Assembly (NCBI GenBank): GCA_934699065.1 | Contig: CAKUWD010000020.1 | Coordinates: 1 to 21,947 of the forward strand | Reading direction: 5' to 3' | From: an uncultured Treponema sp. | Lineage (GTDB): Bacteria > Spirochaetota > Spirochaetia > Treponematales > Treponemataceae | Length of the DNA: 21,947 nt | Shown: piece by piece, positions 15,256-21,947 of the stretch | Position numbering within the stretch: the stretch's first letter is position 1 | How the letters are laid out: the number at the start of each line of letters is the position of its first letter | Made by a program: the position numbers and the translations under genes | The notes under the pieces: model-generated | Databases searched by the model: none | Told to the model about the DNA's origin: nothing | Seen by the model: the letters and a program-made list of their open reading frames with translations, nothing else

Positions 15256-15993
15256 TTATAACGATGCTCCACCATCAACCGGTAAAACAACCCCTGTAAG
15301 ATAAGATGCAGCATCAGATGCAAGGAAAAGCACAACTTTTGCAACATCATCTGGCTGGCCTACATACCCTAAAGGAATCCTTTCAGCATATATCTTTCTG
15401 TCTCTATCACCCAAAATTGGTGTATCAATAATACCTGGGCAAATACAATTTACTCTTATTCCATCTAGCGCATAATTCTTTGCCATCTGCCTTGTCATTT
15501 GAATTACTGCAGATTTAGATGCACTATATGCATAAGATCTACCAGCAGAATAGTTCTGCATACCTGCTATAGATCCGTTGTTTATAATACAACCTTTTGC
15601 TTTATAAATCATACCTTTAAAATATTTTATCATATAAAACATACTATTGATATTTGTATCAAAAGTCATGTTCCATTCCTCTTCAGGCAGTCTTTCCAAT
15701 TCCTTAGACGGAAGCATAATACCAGCATTATTAAACAATACATCAAAATGTTCATATTGAGAATTAAGTTTCTCTGATAACAATTTTACTTGGTTATTAT
15801 CAGAAATATCACATTGATAAAAAAAAGCATTCTGTTTTTTATCATTTATTTCCTTCTCAAGTTTTTCTCCACGCTCTTTATTACGTCCAATAAGAATTAC
15901 GGTGGCTCCTTCACTAGCCATAAGTTTTGCTGTTGCCGCACCAATACCAGATGTGGCTCCCGTAATTATTACTTTCTTATTATTTAAGATCAT
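15256..15993 (-). CDS. SDR-family oxidoreductase, likely CDP-sugar reductase
   Basis: A 245-residue classical short-chain dehydrogenase. The Rossmann loop TGATSGIG is at residues 11-18, NNAG at 88-91, the catalytic Ser at about 141, and Tyr156-x3-Lys160 (YSASK) follows. PGIIDTP and a C-terminal VLPVDGG are typical. I place the start at ATG 15991-15993, seven bases after GAGAGG; the TTG at 16011 upstream lacks a ribosome binding site. Arg39 after the second strand (GRNK) suggests NADP(H). It sits 43 bases after the TPP enzyme and 51 before rfbG in the same operon. In yersiniose synthesis a reductase (YerF) reduces the carbonyl of the two-carbon branch after YerE; this SDR is the natural candidate for such a step here. 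The reductase family is sure; the substrate is inferred. Confidence 0.85.
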   Translation of the reverse strand: MILNNKKVIITGATSGIGAATAKLMASEGATVILIGRNKERGEKLEKEINDKKQNAFFYQCDISDNNQVKLLSEKLNSQYEHFDVLFNNAGIMLPSKELERLPEEEWNMTFDTNINSMFYMIKYFKGMIYKAKGCIINNGSIAGMQNYSAGRSYAYSASKSAVIQMTRQMAKNYALDGIRVNCICPGIIDTPILGDRDRKIYAERIPLGYVGQPDDVAKVVLFLASDAASYLTGVVLPVDGGASL

Positions 15994-16036
15994 AAAACCC
16001 TCTCTATACAATATATATTTTTAATAAAAATAGCAA

Positions 16037-17737
16037 TTAAAGAGCATTCAATTTATTATATAATGCTCTATCAATATATGGATATAAATCCTGACAAAGA
16101 TCACCGATTGGAAGATAAGGATATAAATCCAATTTTTCCGAAATTTTAATTTCAACAATAGAAGGAACTTTCTTTAGTAAATTAGAGACATCAGTTTTCT
16201 CATCATACTTGATATATTCCAAACCATAGGCGTTTGCCAATTTTTCAAAATCAGGACAATTATAACCACTATCTAAAGTTGTATGCACATACTTGGAATT
16301 AAAACGTTTATCTTCCCTTTCCTTTATCATACCTGATGAATTATTATTAAGAATTACGATCGAAATAGGCAGTTTTTCTCTTCCAATAAATTCTAGTTCC
16401 TGTGAATTCATTTGTAATCCTTGATCTCCTACAAAGCAAATTACAGGAGAATTTGAGGCATAATATGCCCCTATAGCCTTTGGAAGAGCACAACCCAATG
16501 TTCCAAAAGAACCTGAATAAAGAATCCTATTTTTGCAATTATCATAAGCATATGCATTTGTAACCCAAAAACTATTATTTCCAACATCAGAGACAAACAC
16601 AAATTTTAAGTCTGTTTTAGACATAATTATCATTAATTTTTCAACTACTTCATTTTTATCAAATTGAAGTAATTTTTCTTTTAATACATTACACTTTTTA
16701 ATCCATAACTTAAAATCTTTGTAGTTCAAATCCAGGGCCGATAAATCCATTAACAAATCATGTAAATCAACTTTGTAACATTCAGTATTTGGTACTTCGC
16801 GTTTAAATTCAGCACTATCAATATCTATGCGAATAAAGTGAGTTTTTTCAACTAATGGTTTAAAACTTTTTGAAGTTATAGGAAAAGCTAAACGATTACC
16901 TAAAGTTATAATCAAATCCGATTTCGAAAGTATAAAATTACTATACCTTGTTGCATGGCTGCCTATATGTCCATAAAACATAGGTGAAAATGGTAAAATG
17001 TCATGTGCTGTTCGGCTAGACAAAACAGGAATATGATTTTTTTCAGCTAATAGACTTAAAGATTTAATATCATTTTTATTTCTCAGTCCATTCCCAATTA
17101 AAATTACCGGTTGTTTAGCTTCCAGTAGATTCTTTTTTATAGCTTTGATTGCTTCTAACAAATCTGTATCATATTGAATCTTTATATTAATACAATCAGT
17201 ATTTGTATCTTCAATTTGAATAGCAAGTTCTTGAGAGAATAATTTAGAGCATATATCAAGGAAAACAGGGCCTTTCCTTCCTGTCAAGGCTTGTGAACAA
17301 GCTTTTTTCAAGCCCTCTTTTAATTCTTCAAGAGTATTAATTCTTGCAGCAAATTTTGTTATATTTTTTACAATTGAGACAGTATCAATTTCCTGATTAT
17401 TTAATATTCGCATATCAGGATGTAACATTTCTGCACTATGGGCTGTCAAGAATAGAACTGGAATTGAATCATAGTATGCATCGGCAATACCAGTAACCAT
17501 ATTTGTAAAACCAGGTCCACGAGTGCCATAAGCCACACCAAGTTTTCCAGATGTTTGTGCATATCCACTAGCGGCAAATGCACCTCCTTGTTCATGGTAA
17601 ACCAAATGCGGAGTAAATTCGGGTCTTCTTTTTTCCATTGCATAGAGCAAATCTAGAAAAACAGCACCAGGTATTCCAAAAGCATCAGTGGTTCCTAATT
17701 TTATAAAATAATCAACTATCCAATCTGCGGCGTTCAT
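16037..17737 (-). CDS. TPP-dependent enzyme, acetolactate synthase/YerE-like
   Basis: A 566-residue member of the ThDP family with the acetolactate-synthase domain order: Pyr domain, central FAD/nucleotide-type domain, PP domain. The catalytic glutamate is Glu49 in YHEQGGAFAASGYA. A conserved block with TRGPG follows. The cofactor-metal motif begins at GDQG (about 437) and ends in NNN (464-466); the usual GDG is GDQ here. I place the start at ATG 17735-17737, six bases after AGGA; the two ATGs at 17770-17773 lie inside the end of the aldolase gene. It begins seven bases after the aldolase stop. Normal acetolactate synthases sit in branched-chain amino acid operons. Position among CDP-deoxyhexose genes instead points to a YerE-like two-carbon transfer from pyruvate to a CDP-4-keto sugar. 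That role is inference; the family is confident. Confidence 0.85.
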   Translation of the reverse strand: MNAADWIVDYFIKLGTTDAFGIPGAVFLDLLYAMEKRRPEFTPHLVYHEQGGAFAASGYAQTSGKLGVAYGTRGPGFTNMVTGIADAYYDSIPVLFLTAHSAEMLHPDMRILNNQEIDTVSIVKNITKFAARINTLEELKEGLKKACSQALTGRKGPVFLDICSKLFSQELAIQIEDTNTDCINIKIQYDTDLLEAIKAIKKNLLEAKQPVILIGNGLRNKNDIKSLSLLAEKNHIPVLSSRTAHDILPFSPMFYGHIGSHATRYSNFILSKSDLIITLGNRLAFPITSKSFKPLVEKTHFIRIDIDSAEFKREVPNTECYKVDLHDLLMDLSALDLNYKDFKLWIKKCNVLKEKLLQFDKNEVVEKLMIIMSKTDLKFVFVSDVGNNSFWVTNAYAYDNCKNRILYSGSFGTLGCALPKAIGAYYASNSPVICFVGDQGLQMNSQELEFIGREKLPISIVILNNNSSGMIKEREDKRFNSKYVHTTLDSGYNCPDFEKLANAYGLEYIKYDEKTDVSNLLKKVPSIVEIKISEKLDLYPYLPIGDLCQDLYPYIDRALYNKLNAL

Positions 17738-17744
17738 TTTTATC

Positions 17745-18788
17745 CTATTTATTTTTTGATGAATAATCATCATAAAGTTTTTGAGCAGTCTGTTTTGAAT
17801 ACATTACTTTGTTTTCTTTAGACATATCGCAAAGAACTTTATCAATAACACATGACGATACTCCTTCATTCTCATATTGTGTTGCATACTGAGGATTTAC
17901 ATGGTATTGCCCTGTCAAAAAATAACCAAGTGAATAGCCCCAGTTGTGCACTTTGAATACTTCTTTTACACAATTATCATAAATACTCAAGAAAGGCTGA
18001 ATATTATACTTTCCATTTTGTCTTTCATTTAAGTATCTTGCAAAGATTTCTGAATTTAAATTGCCAGCACCACGACCTATACCGTAAACACTAGAATCTA
18101 CAATGAGTTCACGATCTATATTTCCACTTACGAAATCAACTGCATTTGCAAAAGCTTGCATGAGATTATTATGTCCATGGTAACCTATAGCGATTCCTTT
18201 TTTTAGATATTTATCAGCAATTTGTACATAATGAAGAACATCATCAGAATACATTGTTCCCCAGCTATCAACAATATAAAACGCTGCTGGGTTTAATTCA
18301 TTAAAAAGCTCAATGAGTTTAATAAATTCTAAATCGCTATACTGTTCGACCCGCACTGGCTGTACAAATACTTTATACCCTTTATCTGCATATTTTTTAC
18401 AAACCTCAAAACCAGGATTAAGTGCATCCACAATTTTTCCATTTTCATCATGCATATCTTTCCAAACCATAACACGAACAATATCAATAGTCTTGTCACT
18501 GTGCTCTGGTAATTTTTCAAAAGGATACGGCTTCATAGCTTCTACCATTGCTGCATATTCAATTCCTTGTTGTTTGTTTGGAATAAAAACAGACATCTGT
18601 TCAATTGTTGAAAATACAGTTCTATCCTCTGTGTAAGATTCATCTCTTAAGAAACCTAACTCAATAATATCTGAATTAGTTTTCTCTAACGAACATATAG
18701 TTTCTACAATATGATTCTTTCCAAATTCCCAATTGTTAATATAACCACCATCTCTAAGTGTGCAGTCAAGAAGTTTAATTTTCTTCAT
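17745..18788 (-). CDS. HMGL/DmpG-like TIM-barrel aldolase
   Basis: A 347-residue DRE-TIM metallolyase. The start LLDCTLRDGGYINNW (residues 6-20) carries the catalytic Arg-Asp of the family. HGHNN (204-208) supplies the two metal-binding His, and GIGRGAGNLNSE (237-248) is the conserved active-site loop. This subgroup includes 4-hydroxy-2-oxovalerate aldolases (DmpG) and related carbon-carbon lyases or synthases using pyruvate or acetyl-CoA. The LeuA-type regulatory domain and the DmpG C-terminal docking region are not evident, so it is a short free-standing form. GAAGAA lies just before the ATG 18786-18788. It is seven bases from the TPP gene, so the two products are made in step and probably act in sequence. 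Whether it forms or cleaves a C-C bond on the sugar branch or on a keto-acid donor cannot be told from sequence. Confidence 0.82.
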   Translation of the reverse strand: MKKIKLLDCTLRDGGYINNWEFGKNHIVETICSLEKTNSDIIELGFLRDESYTEDRTVFSTIEQMSVFIPNKQQGIEYAAMVEAMKPYPFEKLPEHSDKTIDIVRVMVWKDMHDENGKIVDALNPGFEVCKKYADKGYKVFVQPVRVEQYSDLEFIKLIELFNELNPAAFYIVDSWGTMYSDDVLHYVQIADKYLKKGIAIGYHGHNNLMQAFANAVDFVSGNIDRELIVDSSVYGIGRGAGNLNSEIFARYLNERQNGKYNIQPFLSIYDNCVKEVFKVHNWGYSLGYFLTGQYHVNPQYATQYENEGVSSCVIDKVLCDMSKENKVMYSKQTAQKLYDDYSSKNK

Positions 18789-18830
18789 AATTTCTTCGAT
18801 TCCTTTATAATTTCCATCAAATCCACTAAA

Positions 18831-19166
18831 CTATTTTCGATTTAAGATTTTAAGAACAGCATTAACAACATCCTTACATTCTAAATGATATTGCTGTCTA
18901 AGAAATTGTTCATTACCTACCTGCCCAAAGACATCTTTTATACCAACCTTTTCAATTGGAATCGGAGAATGTGTGCAAACTACCTGAGCAACAGCACTAC
19001 CCACCCCTCTTATAATATTTGCATTTTCTACTGAATAAAGAACTGAAGCAAGTTCGGCAAGGTCTAAAGAACCTCTAATATGTTCTCCTCCTTTTCTACC
19101 TATAGCATCAATTATACCTTTCCTAATTCGAAGAGCAAACTGTTTCAATTCTAATTCACTATGCAT
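18831..19166 (-). pseudogene. Transketolase relic: subunit-A start fused in frame to subunit-B end
   Basis: This 111-codon frame joins two different proteins. Residues 1-44 match the N-terminus of a split transketolase subunit A (RIRKGIIDAIGRKGGEHIRGS, then LDLAELASVLY). Residues 45-111 match the C-terminus of subunit B (SVENANIIRGVGSAVAQVV, then VGIKDVFGQVGN and KDVVNAVLKILNRK). The junction falls at about 19033/19034. Everything between, including the TPP and active-site domains of both subunits, is gone; from family lengths that is roughly 1.4-1.5 kb. Gly-to-Glu and Gly-to-Arg changes around His29 in the otherwise conserved GGHIGG block also argue for loss of function. The fusion keeps the frame and its start is one base from the rfbH stop, so it may still be translated and keep coupling between rfbH and the aldolase. 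Transketolase activity is impossible; a new role is not excluded. Confidence 0.85.
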
Positions 19167-19167
19167 C

Positions 19168-20523
19168 TTATCTTTCCACCGCTTCTTTAATTATTTTTGC
19201 CATGTAATCAATCATTTCATCTGTCATTCCTGGATATACCCCTACCCAGAATGTATTGTTTACAATGTAGTCAGAACCATTAAGGTCACCAACTACACGG
19301 TAAGCATCTGTACCTCTGATTGAATCAAAGCAAGGATGACGGACTATATTGCCGCTAAACAGAAGACGTGTCTGAACATTATGTTCTTCAATAAAACGTG
19401 TAACATCGTTCCTTTTAAGACCTGATTCAGGCTTCACAGAAATGAGGAAACCAAACCAAGAAGGCTCAGAATTTTCTACTGATTCTGGAAGTATAATTTT
19501 ATCTTCAAGCCCTTTCAATGCATCATGTAAACGAGACCAATTGTGTCGACGGCGTTCAATAAATGACGGGAACTTTTTAAGCTGTTCAACTCCAATTGCA
19601 GCCTGAAGATCAGTTACTTTTAAGTTGTATCCAAAATGGCTGTAAACATATTTATGATCATAACCATGTGGAAGCTCTCCAAAATCTCCGTCAAAGCGGT
19701 GACCACAACGATTATCCTGCCCAGAAACACATACACAGTCGCGGCCCCAGTCACGGAAAGAAAGAATAAGTTTATTCAAAAGAGAATTGTTTGTATAAAC
19801 AGCACCACCTTCACCCATAGTCATGTGATGAGGTGGATAGAAAGAAGATGTTCCTATATCGCCCCAAGTTCCTGTAAATCGTGTTTCTCCATCAATTGTA
19901 TATTTTGAACCAAGCGCATCACAATTGTCTTCAACAAGCCAAAGATTGTGCTTTTTACAGAAATCTTTTACAGCTTTAATGTTAAAAGGATTTCCCAATG
20001 TGTGTGCAACCATTACTGCTTTAGTTTTATGACTATATGCAGCTTCGAGTTGATTTACGTCAATATTATACTGAGGAATTGTTACATCAACAAAAACAGG
20101 AACAGCACCATATTGCAAAATTGGGTTTACAGTTGTAGGGAAACCACATGCAACAGTAATAACTTCATCACCTTTCTTAATCTGACGATCACCTAGTTCT
20201 GGAGCTGTAAGTGTTGTAAATGCCAAAAGATTTGCACTTGATCCAGAATTTACAAGATGAGCCCATTTTACACCAATCCATCTTGCAAATTTTTCTTCAA
20301 AATCATTAGCAAATCTTCCTGTTGTAAGCCAGAAATCTAAAGTGGCATCTGTCAAAGCCTGCATTTCTTTTTCATCATAAACACGACTTGCATAACTGAT
20401 TCTGTCACCAGGCTTAAAAGTTTTTTTTACATCCTTTCCTTCTTTAAAATCATGATAATATTCACCAACCAAAGATTTTATATAGGCTCTTGCTTCTTCT
20501 TCATTATTCCAATTCTTACTCAT
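19168..20523 (-). CDS. rfbH: CDP-4-keto-6-deoxyglucose 3-dehydrase (E1)
   Basis: A 451-residue PMP-dependent [2Fe-2S] dehydrase that removes the C3 hydroxyl of CDP-4-keto-6-deoxyglucose. It has the aminotransferase fold, but the usual PLP-binding Lys is replaced by His: SFYPPHHMTMGEGG, with the HisHis at residues 232-233, the hallmark of E1/RfbH. Iron-sulfur ligands are visible as C263-x-C265-x7-C273, with Cys201 as the fourth candidate. I place the start at ATG 20521-20523, eight bases after AGGAG; the upstream GTG-like start lies inside rfbF. It follows rfbF by 14 bases and precedes the transketolase relic by one base. The reaction needs a partner reductase (E3, RfbI/AscD type); none is in this window. 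Function is confident. Confidence 0.95.
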   Translation of the reverse strand: MSKNWNNEEEARAYIKSLVGEYYHDFKEGKDVKKTFKPGDRISYASRVYDEKEMQALTDATLDFWLTTGRFANDFEEKFARWIGVKWAHLVNSGSSANLLAFTTLTAPELGDRQIKKGDEVITVACGFPTTVNPILQYGAVPVFVDVTIPQYNIDVNQLEAAYSHKTKAVMVAHTLGNPFNIKAVKDFCKKHNLWLVEDNCDALGSKYTIDGETRFTGTWGDIGTSSFYPPHHMTMGEGGAVYTNNSLLNKLILSFRDWGRDCVCVSGQDNRCGHRFDGDFGELPHGYDHKYVYSHFGYNLKVTDLQAAIGVEQLKKFPSFIERRRHNWSRLHDALKGLEDKIILPESVENSEPSWFGFLISVKPESGLKRNDVTRFIEEHNVQTRLLFSGNIVRHPCFDSIRGTDAYRVVGDLNGSDYIVNNTFWVGVYPGMTDEMIDYMAKIIKEAVER

Positions 20524-20537
20524 TTCATTTACTCCTA

Positions 20538-21311
20538 TTACCAGCACTTCCATGGTGCTTCATTCTTCTGCCATAAATTTTCCAAAATAATTTTTTCTCT
20601 TAATGTATCCATACACTGCCAATAGCCGGTATACTTATATGACATAAGCTGTCCTTCGGATGCAAGTTTTTTGAGAGGTTCCTGTTCAAATACGGTAGAA
20701 TCATCTTTTATGTAATCAAAGATTTTCGGTTCTAGTACCATATATCCGGCATTAATAGGAACACCATCATCAGCAGCTTTCTCGCGAAAAGCAGCAACAG
20801 CATTTGTAGGTCCAATTTCAAGGACTCCTTTCTGCTGGGCTTGCATAACAGCAGTCAAAGTTGCAATCTTTCCATGTGCTTTATGAAATTCAACGAGTTT
20901 AACAATATCAACATCACAAACCCCATCTCCATAAGTCATCATAAAGGTTTCATTATTAACGTACTTCTGAATACGCTTAATACGTCCACCTGTCATAGTA
21001 TTAAGTCCAGTATCAACAACAGTTACTTTCCATGGTTCCGTATGCTGATCATGAATTATAATCTTATTCCCCTGTGTAAAATCAAAAGTTACATCAGACG
21101 TATGCAAAAAATAGTCAGCAAACCATTCTTTTATCATATGCTGCTTATAACCTGCACAAATGATAAAATCATTAAATCCATAATGGCTGTATTCCTTCAT
21201 TATATGCCACAAAATGGGCATACCTCCAATTTCAATCATTGGTTTTGGTTTCATCTCTGACTCTTCTGAAATACGAGTACCAAACCCTCCTGCTAACAAA
21301 ACAACTTTCAT
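20538..21311 (-). CDS. rfbF: Glucose-1-phosphate cytidylyltransferase
   Basis: A 257-residue nucleotidyltransferase that makes CDP-glucose from glucose-1-phosphate and CTP, the entry step of CDP-deoxyhexose synthesis. LAGGFGTRISEES (residues 6-18) followed by KPKPMIEIGG is the RfbF-type signature; the GTR-I-S pattern separates it from RmlA and GalU. DYFLHTSDVTFDF and YGDGVCDVD blocks follow in the usual order. Length is normal for RfbF. The ATG at 21309-21311 has AGGAG nine bases upstream. It ends 14 bases before rfbH and starts 31 bases after the end of the upstream glycosyltransferase, so it lies within one operon. Function is confident. Confidence 0.96.
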   Translation of the reverse strand: MKVVLLAGGFGTRISEESEMKPKPMIEIGGMPILWHIMKEYSHYGFNDFIICAGYKQHMIKEWFADYFLHTSDVTFDFTQGNKIIIHDQHTEPWKVTVVDTGLNTMTGGRIKRIQKYVNNETFMMTYGDGVCDVDIVKLVEFHKAHGKIATLTAVMQAQQKGVLEIGPTNAVAAFREKAADDGVPINAGYMVLEPKIFDYIKDDSTVFEQEPLKKLASEGQLMSYKYTGYWQCMDTLREKIILENLWQKNEAPWKCW

Positions 21312-21342
21312 CGATATTAACTCCTTTTTATGTCTTAAAGTT

Positions 21343-21947
21343 CTATTTTATGTATCCAAGTACAGTTTTAACATAATTTAAGCACTTTCCAATCAAGATG
21401 CACAATCTTGAAAAAAAACAAGGCATAAATGCAATTAGTTTAATTCTCTCTTTATGATTTGTAACTCTGTCAAGTAAACGGTTTTCGAAGTATTTATTAA
21501 AGATACTCTTATTAAGTCCTCCATTAAGTCTTGCCATACATGACCAATAAAACCCATCTAGATGAAGAAATTCCCAAGTACTTCTTACAACTTTATCCTT
21601 ATATGGATCATATACAATAGATAAATTGTCTATCAAATAACACAAATTATCACACCAAACTTCATAGAAACGTTTTACCCATGCTGGCTTTTTCTTTTCA
21701 GCCGTTGCAAAACCATTAAATTCTACTGCGATTATCTTTGCTCGAATATTATTATTTTTTGCAATTAAATTATAAAAAATACCAAGGTAAGAAAAACCAT
21801 CATTCCTATTAAATACAGAGAGATATTTATTTTTTTCATTCACTTCTTGTATTGAACTGAATAAATCGGTCCTAAAAATTAATCCTCCGAGCCATGTAAG
21901 ATGCCAAAAACAATCTTCAAATAATTCATAAGGAGTATTATAATCTA
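21343..21947 (-). CDS. Family 2-like glycosyltransferase, C-terminal part (5' end outside window)
   Basis: The frame is open from the window end to the stop at 21343-21345; about 201 residues are visible. The GTG at 21843 is internal. The segment FWHLTWLGGLIFRTDLF near the visible start resembles the strand and loop after the catalytic core of GT2 enzymes, in the style of abequosyltransferase-like proteins. Downstream is a helical, Trp- and Tyr-rich region, then a hydrophobic, basic C-terminal stretch (LIAFMPCFFSRLCILIGKCL) that may sit on the membrane. The GT-A DxD motif, if present, lies outside the window. It is the first gene visible in the operon, 31 bases before rfbF, so it may transfer the CDP-linked sugar made by the following genes onto the growing glycan. 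The glycosyltransferase call is moderate and the sugar assignment is inference. Confidence 0.6.
   Translation of the reverse strand, partial: DYNTPYELFEDCFWHLTWLGGLIFRTDLFSSIQEVNEKNKYLSVFNRNDGFSYLGIFYNLIAKNNNIRAKIIAVEFNGFATAEKKKPAWVKRFYEVWCDNLCYLIDNLSIVYDPYKDKVVRSTWEFLHLDGFYWSCMARLNGGLNKSIFNKYFENRLLDRVTNHKERIKLIAFMPCFFSRLCILIGKCLNYVKTVLGYIK

Noticed and set aside
16009..16011. TTG as start of the SDR gene
   Set aside because: The ATG six codons later has GAGAGG at correct distance; the TTG has none.
1..21947. CRISPR arrays, tRNA or rRNA genes
   Set aside because: No regularly spaced repeats and no cloverleaf or rRNA-like sequence were seen on reading both strands.

Overview
The window is low-GC bacterial DNA, mostly about 30-35% GC by eye. 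It joins a damaged accessory stretch (about 1-10.5 kb) to a surface-polysaccharide (O-antigen-like) locus (about 10.6-21.9 kb). A spirochaete of the Treponema type is my best guess. That guess rests on the Gram-negative-style surface-glycan genes, a lipoprotein with a loose Phe-Val-Ser-Cys lipobox, and the AT-rich composition. No rRNA or tRNA gene is present to confirm it.

Bases 1-3.6 kb: the 3' end of a large plus-strand gene of unknown function, then a decayed plus-strand coding remnant, then a convergent minus-strand multi-pass membrane protein of unknown function. Bases 3.7-10.3 kb form a mosaic on the minus strand. It starts with a wrecked mannose-1-phosphate guanylyltransferase (manC) copy. 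Next come a two-gene AAA ATPase plus PD-(D/E)XK nuclease module that looks like phage defence, and a DUF6602-type nuclease-fold protein. A broken FlaA1/CapD-type sugar nucleotide dehydratase and a hicB antitoxin whose hicA partner carries a nonsense codon follow. An intact manC closes the stretch. The two manC copies are direct repeats, and recombination between them would remove the island and leave one whole manC.

Bases 10.6-13.4 kb: a three-gene minus-strand unit of a small membrane protein, an OpgB/MdoB-like phosphoglycerol transferase and a GDPD-like lipoprotein. Together they look like machinery for adding or trimming phosphoglycerol on a surface glycan. An AT-rich 0.7 kb stretch without an intact gene separates it from the next block.

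Bases 14.1-21.9 kb: one tightly packed minus-strand operon. In transcription order it holds a glycosyltransferase C-terminus (cut by the window end), rfbF, rfbH, a 111-residue transketolase relic, an HMGL-like aldolase, an acetolactate-synthase-like TPP enzyme, an SDR reductase and rfbG. RfbF, RfbG and RfbH make the CDP-4-keto-deoxyhexose intermediates. The TPP enzyme plus SDR resemble the YerE/YerF logic that adds a two-carbon branch to such a sugar in Yersinia. I infer a branched-chain CDP-sugar pathway, with the aldolase as its least explained member. The transketolase relic is an in-frame fusion of the start of one subunit to the end of the other.

The most interesting signals are the candidate branched-sugar operon, the transketolase fusion relic, the ATPase/nuclease pair, the manC-flanked island, and small palindromic elements embedded in frame inside manC.
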